64,000 nucleotides of DNA, from positions 1 to 64,000 of the forward strand of contig NZ_WJFC01000049.1 of the NCBI RefSeq assembly GCF_009725235.1. The letters are read 5' to 3'. A model generated the notes under the pieces. That model was given only the letters and a program-made list of their open reading frames with translations, did not search any database and was not told the origin of the DNA. Positions within the stretch are counted from its first letter, which is position 1. Every line of letters starts with the position of its first letter. Shown one piece after another: positions 45,907 through 54,618 of this stretch. The DNA comes from Scytonema sp. UIC 10036 (GTDB taxonomy: Bacteria; Cyanobacteriota; Cyanobacteriia; Cyanobacteriales; Nostocaceae). The position numbers and the translations under genes were made by a program.

Positions 45907-47013
45907 GTGGAATATCTTGTTTATTCTCTGATGGATAGTGCTTACGCAGAAGCAACTGTAGAAGACGAATATAGTTTGCCAGAGTTTAAATTAACACTAG
46001 ATTGGAAAAAACTTTTTAAATCGACGTGGCTAACTTATGCTACTGCTACAGCTTTGTTTGCAATTTTAGCCCAAGCTCAAGTCGTCTATGCTGCTTACTC
46101 CGGTCCTGGCAGATACTATGTAAGAACAAATGGTAGCTGTCTCAATATTCGTACAGGTCCATCAACTTATTACTCTAGAGTAGCTTGCTACCGCAATGGC
46201 TCGCGACTTCCAAATGTTAGAGGATACACAAGAGGATTTGCTAGCCTGTCTACGGGCTATTATGCTTCTGCACAATGGATTAGTCGCAGACGTGGTGGTG
46301 GAGGATACACTCCCGGTCTTGGTGTTGGTGGTCGCGTCTTGAGTTTGGGTTCTCAAGGACCAGCTGTGAGCAGAGTTCAAAGAATTTTGGGAGTCACACC
46401 TACTGGATACTACGGTACCGCAACTGCAAGAGCAGTCCGAAATTTCCAGCAAAATAACGGCTTATACCCAGTGGATGGAAGAGTGGGACCGCAAACCAGA
46501 AGAGCATTAGATCGATATGCAAGCACGGGTTACAGTCCTAACTACAATGATGACTACCTGTACCGTAACCCCGATCGCTACTACAATGATGACTACCTCA
46601 TTCGCAACCGCGATCGCTACTACGAGGGTGACTCCCTCAATCGAAACCGCGATCGCTACTACGAGGGTGACTCCCTCAATCGGAACCGCGATCGCTACTA
46701 CGAAGATGACTACCTCTACTCTGACCTCAATCGCTACTACGATGATAACTACCTCAATCGGAACCGCGATCGCTATAACGACTATTACAGTTACAATAGC
46801 AATTACGACATTGGAGGTCGTCGAGATGTCCTTGCACGAGGTTCTAGAGGTAACACTGTTAGAGAACTTCAGAGATCTCTGGGTGTAAGGGTTACAGGGA
46901 ACTACAATCGTGAAACAGAAAGAGCAGTTAGAAACTTTCAAGCCAGAAATGGTTTACGTGTAACTGGAGTGGTGGATTCAAATACCCGATTGTTTTTAGG
47001 CTTGAGTGGGTAA
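45907..47013 (+). CDS. Exported SH3-like/peptidoglycan-binding protein with tyrosine-rich repeats
   Basis: A protein of about 368 residues. A membrane or signal helix (TYATATALFAILAQAQVVYA) precedes an SH3-like domain (GSCLNIRTGPSTYYSRVACY). Then comes a PG_binding_1 domain (GSQGPAVSRVQRILGVTPTG), a region of about 100 residues of RNRDRYY-type repeats, and a second PG_binding_1 domain (GSRGNTVRELQRSLGVRVTG). It should bind the cell wall. The GTG at 45907 has AAGGAG ten bases upstream; an ATG at 45931 is the alternative. The repeat region is coded by units each carrying a HIP1 octamer. Confidence 0.87.
   Translation: MEYLVYSLMDSAYAEATVEDEYSLPEFKLTLDWKKLFKSTWLTYATATALFAILAQAQVVYAAYSGPGRYYVRTNGSCLNIRTGPSTYYSRVACYRNGSRLPNVRGYTRGFASLSTGYYASAQWISRRRGGGGYTPGLGVGGRVLSLGSQGPAVSRVQRILGVTPTGYYGTATARAVRNFQQNNGLYPVDGRVGPQTRRALDRYASTGYSPNYNDDYLYRNPDRYYNDDYLIRNRDRYYEGDSLNRNRDRYYEGDSLNRNRDRYYEDDYLYSDLNRYYDDNYLNRNRDRYNDYYSYNSNYDIGGRRDVLARGSRGNTVRELQRSLGVRVTGNYNRETERAVRNFQARNGLRVTGVVDSNTRLFLGLSG
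46565..46775 (+). repeat. HIP1-containing coding repeat
   Basis: Five to six units of roughly 45 bases, each containing CGCGATCGCTACTACG or a close variant, encode RDRYY-type peptides. The unit couples a genomic octamer to an expandable protein repeat. Confidence 0.85.
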
Positions 47014-47186
47014 ATCCATCAACTGCTTACAGAATTAGGTGTTTTGGAAAAACAATGTAAAGACTAGCCATGCTAGTCTCTACAAGAATTGTACACAATG
47101 CATAATTAATTGTTGGAAATACCCAATAGCTAGTCAAAAATCCCCATTCCACCAACCACTAACCACTAACCACTAACCACTAACCA

Positions 47187-48689
47187 CTAAGTATTTTCTA
47201 AATGATGAATAGGTATCTCAATCACAAATTCAGTACCTTGACCTAACTTGCTACGACAGTAAAGTTTCCCTCCATGTTTTTCAACAATCTGATAGCTAAT
47301 TGACAGCCCCAAACCCGTACCAACACCAACGGGTTTAGTCGTAAAAAATGGATCGAACAGGCGTTTTTGAACTTCCGGAGTCATACCAGAACCATTGTCA
47401 GCAATGCAAATAGCAATACAATCCCTCTCAATCATCTTGGTAGCTATGCGGATTTTAGGATGGAAAATTTGAGATTCTTGCAGTACAGAACTCTTGCTGC
47501 ATCCGGAAGCTCTCAATGCAAGCTGTGAATTACAAATCGCGTAATTGCCTTGAATCCATTGCTCTTCTAAAGCATCAATAGCATTTGCTAGCAAATTCAT
47601 AAACACTTGATTTAACTGTCCGGCGTAGCATGCTATTAGTGGAAGAGGTTCATAATCTTTAATCACTTTAATTTCGGGACGAGTTGTTGTTGCCTTCAGG
47701 CGATGTTGCAAAATCATGAGTGTGCTGTCAATTCCCTCACGAATATCCACTGCTTTCATTTGGGCTTCGTCATGACGGGAAAAGTTTCGTAACGAACGGA
47801 CAATTTCACGAATGCGATCGGCTCCTATCTTCATAGAATTGAGCAACTTTGGCAAGTCCATCATGAGAAAATCCAAATCAATAGCGTCGATTTCCTCAAG
47901 AATTTCTAGTGTGGGCTGGGGATACGTTTGCTGGTACAGTTTGAGCAAGTTTAACAAATCCTCTACGTAACCATTGGCGTGAACTATATTGCCAAAAATA
48001 AAATTGACGGGATTGTTGATTTCATGGGCGACGCCAGCAACGAGTTGTCCCAGACTGGACATTTTTTCACTTTGTACCAGTTGAGTTTGCGTTTTTTTCA
48101 GTTCTTCTATAGTTCTTTCAAGTTGATGTGCCTGTTTTTGAGCGTTGAGTGCAGCTTGACGAGTATGTCGGTAGAGTTCTCGGAACTGTGCTTCTGAATG
48201 GTTAACATCCGTTTCAGCGCAATTGGGTTGTGAAATGTCTTTGATAGTTGTGGCTAATGCTGTTTGTTTCTCAATCTCTGCCTCTTGAGTGTACTTGCTT
48301 TCAATAATGATTTCCGAAGAGAAAATTGTACCTCCTATTTCACCATTGCAGTCATACCAAGGGCAACCCTTCCATTTCACCCACTCTACAGAGCCATCTT
48401 CTCGGACAAAACTGTCAGTTGACGAATTTTCAGTACAACCAGTCAAACACAGTTGATGCGCTGTTTTCCACTTGTCGGGAGTTTGAGGAAAAATCTCATA
48501 GTGCTCGCGACCAATATAGCTTTCTTGTTGGAAACCATAGTCTGTTAACCACCTGCGGGTGGCTGCCATATAACGCATATGGCGGTCAAACATGGCAACG
48601 GCTGTGGGTGTGTACTCCAAAAACAGTTGGAATTCTGGACAGGTGTGCAAGTACATAAATTGGCTAGGGGATGCTTGATGTGCTGCCAA
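47187..48689 (-). CDS. PAS-domain histidine kinase
   Basis: A 500-residue soluble kinase: N-terminal PAS (about 15-135, FDRHMRYMAATRRWLTDYGF), coiled linker, HisKA with SLGQLVAGVAHEINNPVNFI and HATPase with NLLANAIDALEEQW, DNGSGM and GVGTGLGLSISYQIV. It is the NtrB-like type with long HisKA. The start is a TTG and may instead be at the internal ATG (MYLHTCPEF). No regulator gene is adjacent, so it is an orphan kinase. Confidence 0.92.
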   Translation of the reverse strand: MAAHQASPSQFMYLHTCPEFQLFLEYTPTAVAMFDRHMRYMAATRRWLTDYGFQQESYIGREHYEIFPQTPDKWKTAHQLCLTGCTENSSTDSFVREDGSVEWVKWKGCPWYDCNGEIGGTIFSSEIIIESKYTQEAEIEKQTALATTIKDISQPNCAETDVNHSEAQFRELYRHTRQAALNAQKQAHQLERTIEELKKTQTQLVQSEKMSSLGQLVAGVAHEINNPVNFIFGNIVHANGYVEDLLNLLKLYQQTYPQPTLEILEEIDAIDLDFLMMDLPKLLNSMKIGADRIREIVRSLRNFSRHDEAQMKAVDIREGIDSTLMILQHRLKATTTRPEIKVIKDYEPLPLIACYAGQLNQVFMNLLANAIDALEEQWIQGNYAICNSQLALRASGCSKSSVLQESQIFHPKIRIATKMIERDCIAICIADNGSGMTPEVQKRLFDPFFTTKPVGVGTGLGLSISYQIVEKHGGKLYCRSKLGQGTEFVIEIPIHHLENT

Positions 48690-49140
48690 GGTATGAAATC
48701 ATTTGGATGAAGACATTGTTAGTAATGTAACTATTTAGTAGTTACTTTCGCTTCCGAGTTTTCTCTTAAATTATACTACTAAATGTCAATAGGAATTATT
48801 AATCAGTATGGCATTTGCCAGCATAGGATTTTAGTGTTTTTAAAGTATACAAAAGCAACATTTCAGTTATCATTTTAGCGCTCGGAAATATTTTGAGAAG
48901 GATTGAAATTCAGACAAAAACTGGATTTGTGTAATTTGTGATGTATGAAATCAATGTCCGTTTTTTGTTAGAAATTAAACATTAGGTTTATTTATCACGT
49001 AGAAAAATCGGGCATGATTTTGGCAAATAAGTATATTAACTGGAGTAGAGCAAATACGGAAAAACCCAGCTTTTTTAAACTGGGTTTTTGCATTGATGTC
49101 ATTTTACTTTATTATTTGGCACAATTGCTTAACTAAAATT
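48690..49140 (-). terminator. Terminator downstream of wecB in gene-free gap
   Basis: AAAAACCCAG (49060-49069) pairs with CTGGGTTTTT (49080-49089), giving a symmetrical hairpin with T runs on either strand, about 50 bases past the minus-strand wecB stop. The rest of the gap is AT-rich and shows no gene. Confidence 0.8.
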
Positions 49141-50256
49141 TTACGAACTAATACCAAAATAATCTTGTACAATTTGTAAAATGCGCTTTGCAGCTTGCCC
49201 ATCCCCAAAAGGATTAATCGCATTTGCCATTGTTTCATAAGCAGTTGGATTGGTTAGTAATTCAACTGCGTTAGCACAAATATTCTCACTTGCAGTTCCT
49301 ACCAGTTTCGCTGTACCCGCAGTCACCGCCTCTGGTCTTTCTGTGGTTTCTCTCAGCACCAGTACAGGTTTTCCCAAACTAGGTGCTTCTTCCTGCAAAC
49401 CACCAGAATCAGTCAGTACAAGATGCGATCGCATAATTGCTCCGACCAATTCAGCATAATCTAAAGGTTCTGTCAGAAAAATTCGGGGATGATTACCCAG
49501 CCATGCTTGTAATGGTTCTCGCACGGTAGGATTGCGATGTAACGGTAATAGTAAAGCTGTATCGGGAATTTTATCCAGTATTTGCAAAAATCCTCGAGCA
49601 ATATCTTGCAATGGTTCGCCCCAATTCTCACGACGATGAACTGTTGCCAACAAAACGCGGTATTGAGACCATTCCAATCCCGGTACAAAACAAGCAGGTT
49701 CCCGTGCAGCAACACTCAACAACGCATCAATCACCGTGTTACCAGTCAAATGCACTTTACCCAAAACACCAGAACGTTCCAAATTTTCCACAGCTAAAGG
49801 AGTTGGAGCAAAATGCAGTTGAGTCAGTTGTGAAATCAACCTGCGATTCGCTTCTTCTGGATATGGATTGAGCAAATCATCCGTTCGTAACCCAGCTTCC
49901 ACATGACCCACGGGAATTTTTTGGTAAAACGCCGCCAAAGTTGCTGCAAAAGCAGTTGTTGTATCGCCCTGCACGATCGCCAAATCTGGTTTATTCTGTT
50001 GGAATAATTCTTCCAAACCCCTCAAACTGCGACAAGTTATGTCACTGAGAGTCTGCTTTGGCTGCATAATCTCCAGATCGTAATTTGCTTCGAGATCGAA
50101 CAGTTGCATAACTTGTGCCACCATCTCGCGATGCTGTCCGGTGAGAATGACTTTAGTCTCAACAGTGGAAGAGCTTTGAAAAACCTGAATAACTGGAGCA
50201 AGCTTAATTGCTTCCGGACGAGTACCTAATATAATGTGAATTTGTTTTTTAGTCAT
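49141..50256 (-). CDS. wecB: UDP-N-acetylglucosamine 2-epimerase (non-hydrolysing)
   Basis: A 371-residue GT-B fold enzyme that interconverts UDP-GlcNAc and UDP-ManNAc for surface polysaccharides. The family signatures are IILGTRPEAIKLAPVI, GQHREMV, VQGDTTTAFAATLAAFYQ, GHVEAGLRT, PYPEEANRRL and LTDSGGLQEEAPSLGKPVLV. Length is normal. It is followed by a clear terminator and preceded by tandem repeats, so it is monocistronic. Confidence 0.95.
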   Translation of the reverse strand: MTKKQIHIILGTRPEAIKLAPVIQVFQSSSTVETKVILTGQHREMVAQVMQLFDLEANYDLEIMQPKQTLSDITCRSLRGLEELFQQNKPDLAIVQGDTTTAFAATLAAFYQKIPVGHVEAGLRTDDLLNPYPEEANRRLISQLTQLHFAPTPLAVENLERSGVLGKVHLTGNTVIDALLSVAAREPACFVPGLEWSQYRVLLATVHRRENWGEPLQDIARGFLQILDKIPDTALLLPLHRNPTVREPLQAWLGNHPRIFLTEPLDYAELVGAIMRSHLVLTDSGGLQEEAPSLGKPVLVLRETTERPEAVTAGTAKLVGTASENICANAVELLTNPTAYETMANAINPFGDGQAAKRILQIVQDYFGISS

Positions 50257-50320
50257 TTGTCATTTGTCATTTGTCATTGGTCATTTGTCATTTGTCATTT
50301 GTCATTGGTCATTTGTCAAT
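50257..50320. repeat. ATTTGTC heptamer tandem repeat
   Basis: About nine units of CATTTGT/CATTGGT abut the wecB start codon, so the array covers the immediate leader of wecB on the minus strand. Confidence 0.85.
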
Positions 50321-50321
50321 A

Positions 50322-50380
50322 GTAGGTAAGGCTAAAGCCCAGCACATATCGCTGTTGTCTGACATAGCCCTACCTACGTG
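50322..50380. repeat. TAGTAGGTAAGGCTA palindromic unit
   Basis: An outer inverted repeat (GTAGGTAAGGCTA against TAGCCCTACCTAC) encloses about 30 bases. A relative lies at about 54487-54541 (GTAGGTAGGGTTATG against CATAGCCCTAACTAC). It is a dispersed hairpin family distinct from the CCCCCC palindromes. Confidence 0.7.
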
Positions 50381-50465
50381 TATTTCAAATATAAGTTTCC
50401 ATAAAACAAAACGGACGATCTACCTGTTCCGCAGGAAAAAAATAAAAATTATCAGCGATCGCTAA

Positions 50466-50535
50466 CCAAAGCCCAAAGCCCAAAGCCCAAAGCCCAATGC
50501 CCAATGCCCAATGCCCAATGCCCAATGCCCAATGA
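50466..50535. repeat. AAAGCCC and CCCAATG heptamer repeats
   Basis: Four AAAGCCC units run straight into about six CCCAATG units, showing one heptamer changing into another by base substitution within an array. No gene overlaps. Confidence 0.85.
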
Positions 50536-50544
50536 CAAAAACAT

Positions 50545-50567
50545 GAAAAAACCCGGATGAACCGGGC
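50545..50567 (-). terminator. Intrinsic terminator of small membrane gene
   Basis: CCCGG/CCGGG with a five-base loop, followed on the minus strand by six T. It is about 35 bases past the stop of the minus-strand gene ending at 50600. Confidence 0.85.
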
Positions 50568-50599
50568 AGGTGTACTGTTGTCGAATTGAGTTGCGGTAA

Positions 50600-50977
50600 T
50601 TACATCTTAATTTCACAGGTCAATGGGCAAGAAGCGTAAACGCACTTAGCTTGAGTATTTTCAGATTCTCCGTGCAGCCAACTTAACCACTGCACTTCTT
50701 TAGGATGAACTCCCTTGAATGTGAGAACCCCTGCTGCCAACACCACAGCCATCACATTAAACATAATTAAACCGCCTGCAACCAGTAAAACTGCGCTAAC
50801 AGGCATTACCGATTCCAACACAATTGACAACAAACACCCAATCGTAGCCATCAAAACCACTAAAGGAAAACCGACAACCAACAAACACACTGCCAATGTA
50901 AAAGTCCATATCAAAAAACTTTTAACTATTAGTAAAGAGTAAGTCTTTCCTAAATCTGATGTCTGAGACAAAGCCAT
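50600..50977 (-). CDS. Small membrane protein of unknown function
   Basis: A protein of about 125 residues with two to three hydrophobic helices (FLIWTFTLAVCLLVVGFPLV, LVAGGLIMFNVMAVVLAAG) and a C-terminal tail with three cysteines (KCVYASCPLTCEIKM). The ATG at 50977 (MALSQTSDLGK) is preferred to one seven codons earlier. The cysteine-rich tail might bind metal. A strong terminator follows. No family was recognised. Confidence 0.7.
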   Translation of the reverse strand: MALSQTSDLGKTYSLLIVKSFLIWTFTLAVCLLVVGFPLVVLMATIGCLLSIVLESVMPVSAVLLVAGGLIMFNVMAVVLAAGVLTFKGVHPKEVQWLSWLHGESENTQAKCVYASCPLTCEIKM

Positions 50978-51720
50978 AACCCTATTCTCCAAAATCAAGA
51001 CAGAAATTTGAATTGCTGGAAATCTCGCTTACTTTACAGCGGGATCAACGATTATTAGAAATTCAGTATATAAAAACCAATTGGGAAAATGAGCATTTAG
51101 TTAATAAACTTTACAGTTAATCTTTCGCAATTATGGAATGCTCTTTGATTCAGTAGTTAGTGGAAAACTCCTCTACATCATCTACCTCTCGATAGAGAGG
51201 TAATTGGGTATCGATCTTTAAGCTTTATTTCAGGTGCTGTGTCGCTAATACGCTTAACATTTCTTATGAAAATAGGTGATGTTTCTCATAATTCATAGCT
51301 GGTATTGACCTTTTTTTAAGTAGTGGTTTTACGGATAATCACAGCCCATGAACATAAAGAGCCAAAAAATTTTTCTCATATAACAATAAAGTTTTTTTAA
51401 CTCATAAGTGTATTTAATAATACTATAAAAGCTACAGAATATTACTGAGTATATTTAGTGTAAAACGTGTAATATATAAGATATAGACAAGTTACACAGT
51501 TTCTTAAACTAATAGAGAACATACCGTAGTTAAAAAAATGATACCAAATTGACACTAAGATGAAATCGGTCAAAGAAATTGCTGTTATGCTCCATTTTTA
51601 GAACTAGTCAGCTAATAGATAGACCAGACAGGATAGCTGCATCTATCAAAAGTCGCATTTTTGTTTAACTTTTGTTGTGAATTTCCAGTAAACCAATACA
51701 CGCCCTATTTGTAAATAGAT
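50978..51720. other. Long AT-rich intergenic region upstream of pilT
   Basis: ACCTCTC/GAGAGGT at 51184-51201 is a perfect seven-base hairpin with a four-base loop. The region is otherwise AT-rich with no ORF. About 500 bases precede the pilT homologue, enough for regulatory leader sequence, but no promoter could be fixed. Confidence 0.45.
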
Positions 51721-53043
51721 ATGACAGAATCACAGCGTCCATTGAATCCCACAGCAAATTCAACCCGTGGTGTTCCTCCATTACCACCACCACCACCAGC
51801 AATGAGTACGATGCGTCAGTCTACACAGACTTTAGAATTACCAGTAGATAGGCATCCCAACCGCACTGCGACAACAAACTCCGCCGCCTCTGCACCACCA
51901 CCGCCTACATCTGCTCCATCGGCTCATCGTCCTGGAACACCACCACCAATGGCTACTTCCTCTCGTCCTAAAAGTAATAATTCAGGGCTAACTCTGGGAC
52001 AGATAATACAAGAAGCCTTTGATAAAGGGTATTCTGACATTCACTTGGGTGTGGGTGAAGTGCCTCGTTTCCGAAACCGAGGAGAAATGCAGCCGACAGA
52101 TTATCCCGTAACCGATAAATCGACGTTTATGGAGTGGATGCGGGAGATCATGACTGATGCGGAAATTCAGCGCTTTGAAGAATACCTCGAATTTGACGGG
52201 GCTACTCAGTACGAATTTGCTAGGGTGCGGATTAATATTTTTGACTCCCTAAAAGGCTCTGCGATGGTACTGCGGTTAATTCCTTTGAAAATATTGACAA
52301 TGGAGCAATTGAGGCTGCCTACTGTTTTCAAGGATATATGCCACTATCACAAAGGTTTGATTTTAGTGACAGGTCCCACAGGTTCTGGTAAGTCAACAAC
52401 AATGGCTGCAATGATTGACTATATCAATTCGGAAATGGCCAAACATATCATTACCATTGAAGATCCGATTGAATTTGTTCATAAGAGTAAAAAGTCTCTG
52501 GTCAAACAACGGGAAGTGGGAATGCATACCCGAAAATTTGACAACGCATTGAAAGCTGCTTTGCGGGAAGACCCTGATTTGATTCTAGTGGGTGAAATGC
52601 GGGATAAAGAAACGGTGAACACAGCCCTAAAAGCCGCACAAACAGGTCACTTGGTTATGGGAACGCTGCACACCAATAGCGCTGTGAAAACTATTGAACG
52701 TATTCTCAATCTCTACAATGGAGATGAACAAGATGCTATGCGGGTTGCACTTGCTGAGTCTTTAGTGGCAGTGATTGCTCAAGGTTTGTGTCGTACCACA
52801 GATGGTAAGCGTGCTGCTTTCCACGATGTTCTCATAAATACTGATGCTGTGAAAGACTGGGTTAAGGAAGGGAAGTATGATGCTATTACAGAATTGATGA
52901 AGCAAGCAAGTTTTGATGGCATGATTACCATGAACCAGTCTTTGCTCAATCTTTACTCTGAAGGTCGCATTACGGAAGAAACAGCCCTAGAAATGTCACC
53001 AACGCCAAACGAAATGGCTCAATTCCTCCGTGGTAGAGTGTAA
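51721..53043 (+). CDS. pilT: PilT-like type IV pilus retraction ATPase
   Basis: A 440-residue hexameric ATPase that powers pilus retraction at the base of type IV pili. The first 85 residues are Pro/Ser/Thr-rich and disordered. The N-terminal PAS-like domain follows (LTLGQIIQEAFDKGYSDIHL), then Walker A VTGPTGSGKSTT (about 217-227), Asp box ITIEDPIEF, Walker B DPDLILVGEMRD and His box AAQTGHLVMGTLHTN. These are PilT-type rather than PilB-type features. The proline-rich extension is common in cyanobacterial homologues. A KaiB-domain gene follows 75 bases later. Confidence 0.93.
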   Translation: MTESQRPLNPTANSTRGVPPLPPPPPAMSTMRQSTQTLELPVDRHPNRTATTNSAASAPPPPTSAPSAHRPGTPPPMATSSRPKSNNSGLTLGQIIQEAFDKGYSDIHLGVGEVPRFRNRGEMQPTDYPVTDKSTFMEWMREIMTDAEIQRFEEYLEFDGATQYEFARVRINIFDSLKGSAMVLRLIPLKILTMEQLRLPTVFKDICHYHKGLILVTGPTGSGKSTTMAAMIDYINSEMAKHIITIEDPIEFVHKSKKSLVKQREVGMHTRKFDNALKAALREDPDLILVGEMRDKETVNTALKAAQTGHLVMGTLHTNSAVKTIERILNLYNGDEQDAMRVALAESLVAVIAQGLCRTTDGKRAAFHDVLINTDAVKDWVKEGKYDAITELMKQASFDGMITMNQSLLNLYSEGRITEETALEMSPTPNEMAQFLRGRV

Positions 53044-53117
53044 TTAAGGGAAGTATGAATTATGAATGATAAATTATGAAATTTTTCATAATTCATACTT
53101 CATAATTCATAATTTAT
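53044..53117. repeat. Short inverted repeats between pilT and KaiB-domain gene
   Basis: GAATTATGAATGATAAATTATG-like units are answered by CATAATTCATA units, giving a hairpin of the same heptamer family as at 12851. It could attenuate or end the pilT transcript before the downstream gene. Confidence 0.65.
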
Positions 53118-53876
53118 ATGACTTCAGACAAACCAACTTACCCTACCCTATTTAAAGGTATTGCGCTGTTTACTCCCGGAGGAGATTTAATTTATTGCAT
53201 CGACCCTAGCAAACAAGGTCGATGGCATTTGCATTTGTGCGCTACTTTGCAGGAAATTTTGGATTTACCAGAACCTCCACATTTCTTGGTGCCTTGTTAT
53301 ACAGCAACTGTCGATCGCTGGTTAGATCCGCGCACTCAGAAAATACAAGTTTTTGCCGAAGCTTACCCGACAGTAATGCGGCATCAAGCCGTGCTCAATG
53401 CTATTTTTAGTACAGGAGAACTGCCATGGCAGCCTACTCCTTGGGCAGAAGGGTTGTGCGATCGCATGGTATTGTCAGCGTATCGTTCCACATTTCCCCA
53501 GCTTTGGGAAGATCACGATTTAGTTGTACGTGTAGAGCTTTCCGAACAAGTACAATTATACTATCAACCGGTTGCCGCCACCGAACAACAATCAAAGACA
53601 CAAGGCTACGTCCTCCGTCTGTTTGTAGCCGGACACAGTGGAGCGACAGAACGAATTTTACAAAATTTACACGAACTTTTAGAAAAATATCTGGGCTATC
53701 CCTACACCTTAAAAGTTATTGATGTTTTAACAAATCCAGAACAAGCAGAAGTGGATCAAGTTTCTGCCACTCCCACCCTCGTTAAAGTTTGGCCTCAGCC
53801 AATTCGCCGAATTGCTGGAGATTTGGATAATGTAGAAAAAATCTTACAAATGTTAGGCACTACAGAAATTTTTTAA
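53118..53876 (+). CDS. Protein with C-terminal KaiB-like domain
   Basis: A 252-residue protein. Residues about 163-248 match KaiB: YVLRLFVAGHSGATERILQN, YTLKVIDVLTNPEQAE, ATPTLVKVWPQPIRRIAGDL and an ending VEKILQMLG. KaiB is the fold-switching clock protein; the same thioredoxin-like fold also serves as sensor in SasA. The N-terminal 155 residues (FKGIALFTPGGDLIYCIDPS, FAEAYPTVMRHQAVLNAIFS) form a separate domain I do not recognise. There is no kinase domain. Position after pilT suggests a link between clock-type signalling and pili, which is an inference. Confidence 0.85.
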   Translation: MTSDKPTYPTLFKGIALFTPGGDLIYCIDPSKQGRWHLHLCATLQEILDLPEPPHFLVPCYTATVDRWLDPRTQKIQVFAEAYPTVMRHQAVLNAIFSTGELPWQPTPWAEGLCDRMVLSAYRSTFPQLWEDHDLVVRVELSEQVQLYYQPVAATEQQSKTQGYVLRLFVAGHSGATERILQNLHELLEKYLGYPYTLKVIDVLTNPEQAEVDQVSATPTLVKVWPQPIRRIAGDLDNVEKILQMLGTTEIF

Positions 53877-54066
53877 GCAGAAAGACTGTTAAAGATTTTT
53901 ATACAATAGCAAATTAAGTAGCGTTCGCTTCTCACTTTATTGAGGTGGGCTGCTACCGCCATTCCTGTCGGGCAAATACTCTCAAATCCGCCTAATTTTG
54001 GTTCGGAATTCTTGGCGATCGGTTGCGGCTTGTTGCCTGTCTTGGGCTGCTTCAGATGCTAGATTT

Positions 54067-54412
54067 CTAAGCAGAAAGACTGTTAAAAATTGGTAATGTA
54101 AACCAGAAAGTCGAGCCTACTCCAAGTTTACTTTTGACCCAAATTTTACCCCCGTGAGCGGTAATAATTTGCCGACAAACGTATAAACCAATACCTAAAC
54201 CGGGCATGAATCGGGCATTTTCACCACGTGCATACAGTTCAAACAATCGATTGCACTGCTGTTTGCTCATTCCCACCCCATTATCCTGCACGCAACAGAG
54301 TATTTTCTTGCCTTTAACACTAGCGTCAACAGTTAACGTAATTTCATGAGGATTGTGTTTGAGAGCGTTAGAAATCAGGTTGCTAAAGACCCGACCGCTC
54401 TTAACTTCCTGC
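54067..54412 (-). pseudogene. Histidine-kinase HATPase remnant
   Basis: The frame reads VFSNLISNALKHNPHEITLT, VQDNGVGMSKQQ and GLGIGLYVCRQIITAHGGKI, the complete ATP-binding part of a kinase. The HisKA domain and any sensor are missing and the frame has no proper start. It is the tail of a lost gene. Confidence 0.75.
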
Positions 54413-54618
54413 TAACAACTGCCATAAATCGTCATGGATGGTAGTTTATCCCAAATTTACCAGTCACCTTACAAATTCTTAAAAGTTAGTAGGTAGGGTT
54501 ATGTCCACCATTTGATATTTTGCGGCATAGCCCTAACTACTAGCTACTAGCTTTGAAAAGAAAACGAAAGGAAACTTTTCCTCTACAAATCTACACGTCT
54601 CAAGAAGAGCGAATTGCA

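Noticed and set aside
46507..46941. A 144-codon minus-strand ORF rich in Val and Ile
   Set aside because: It is the antisense shadow of the RDRYY repeat region of the peptidoglycan-binding gene.
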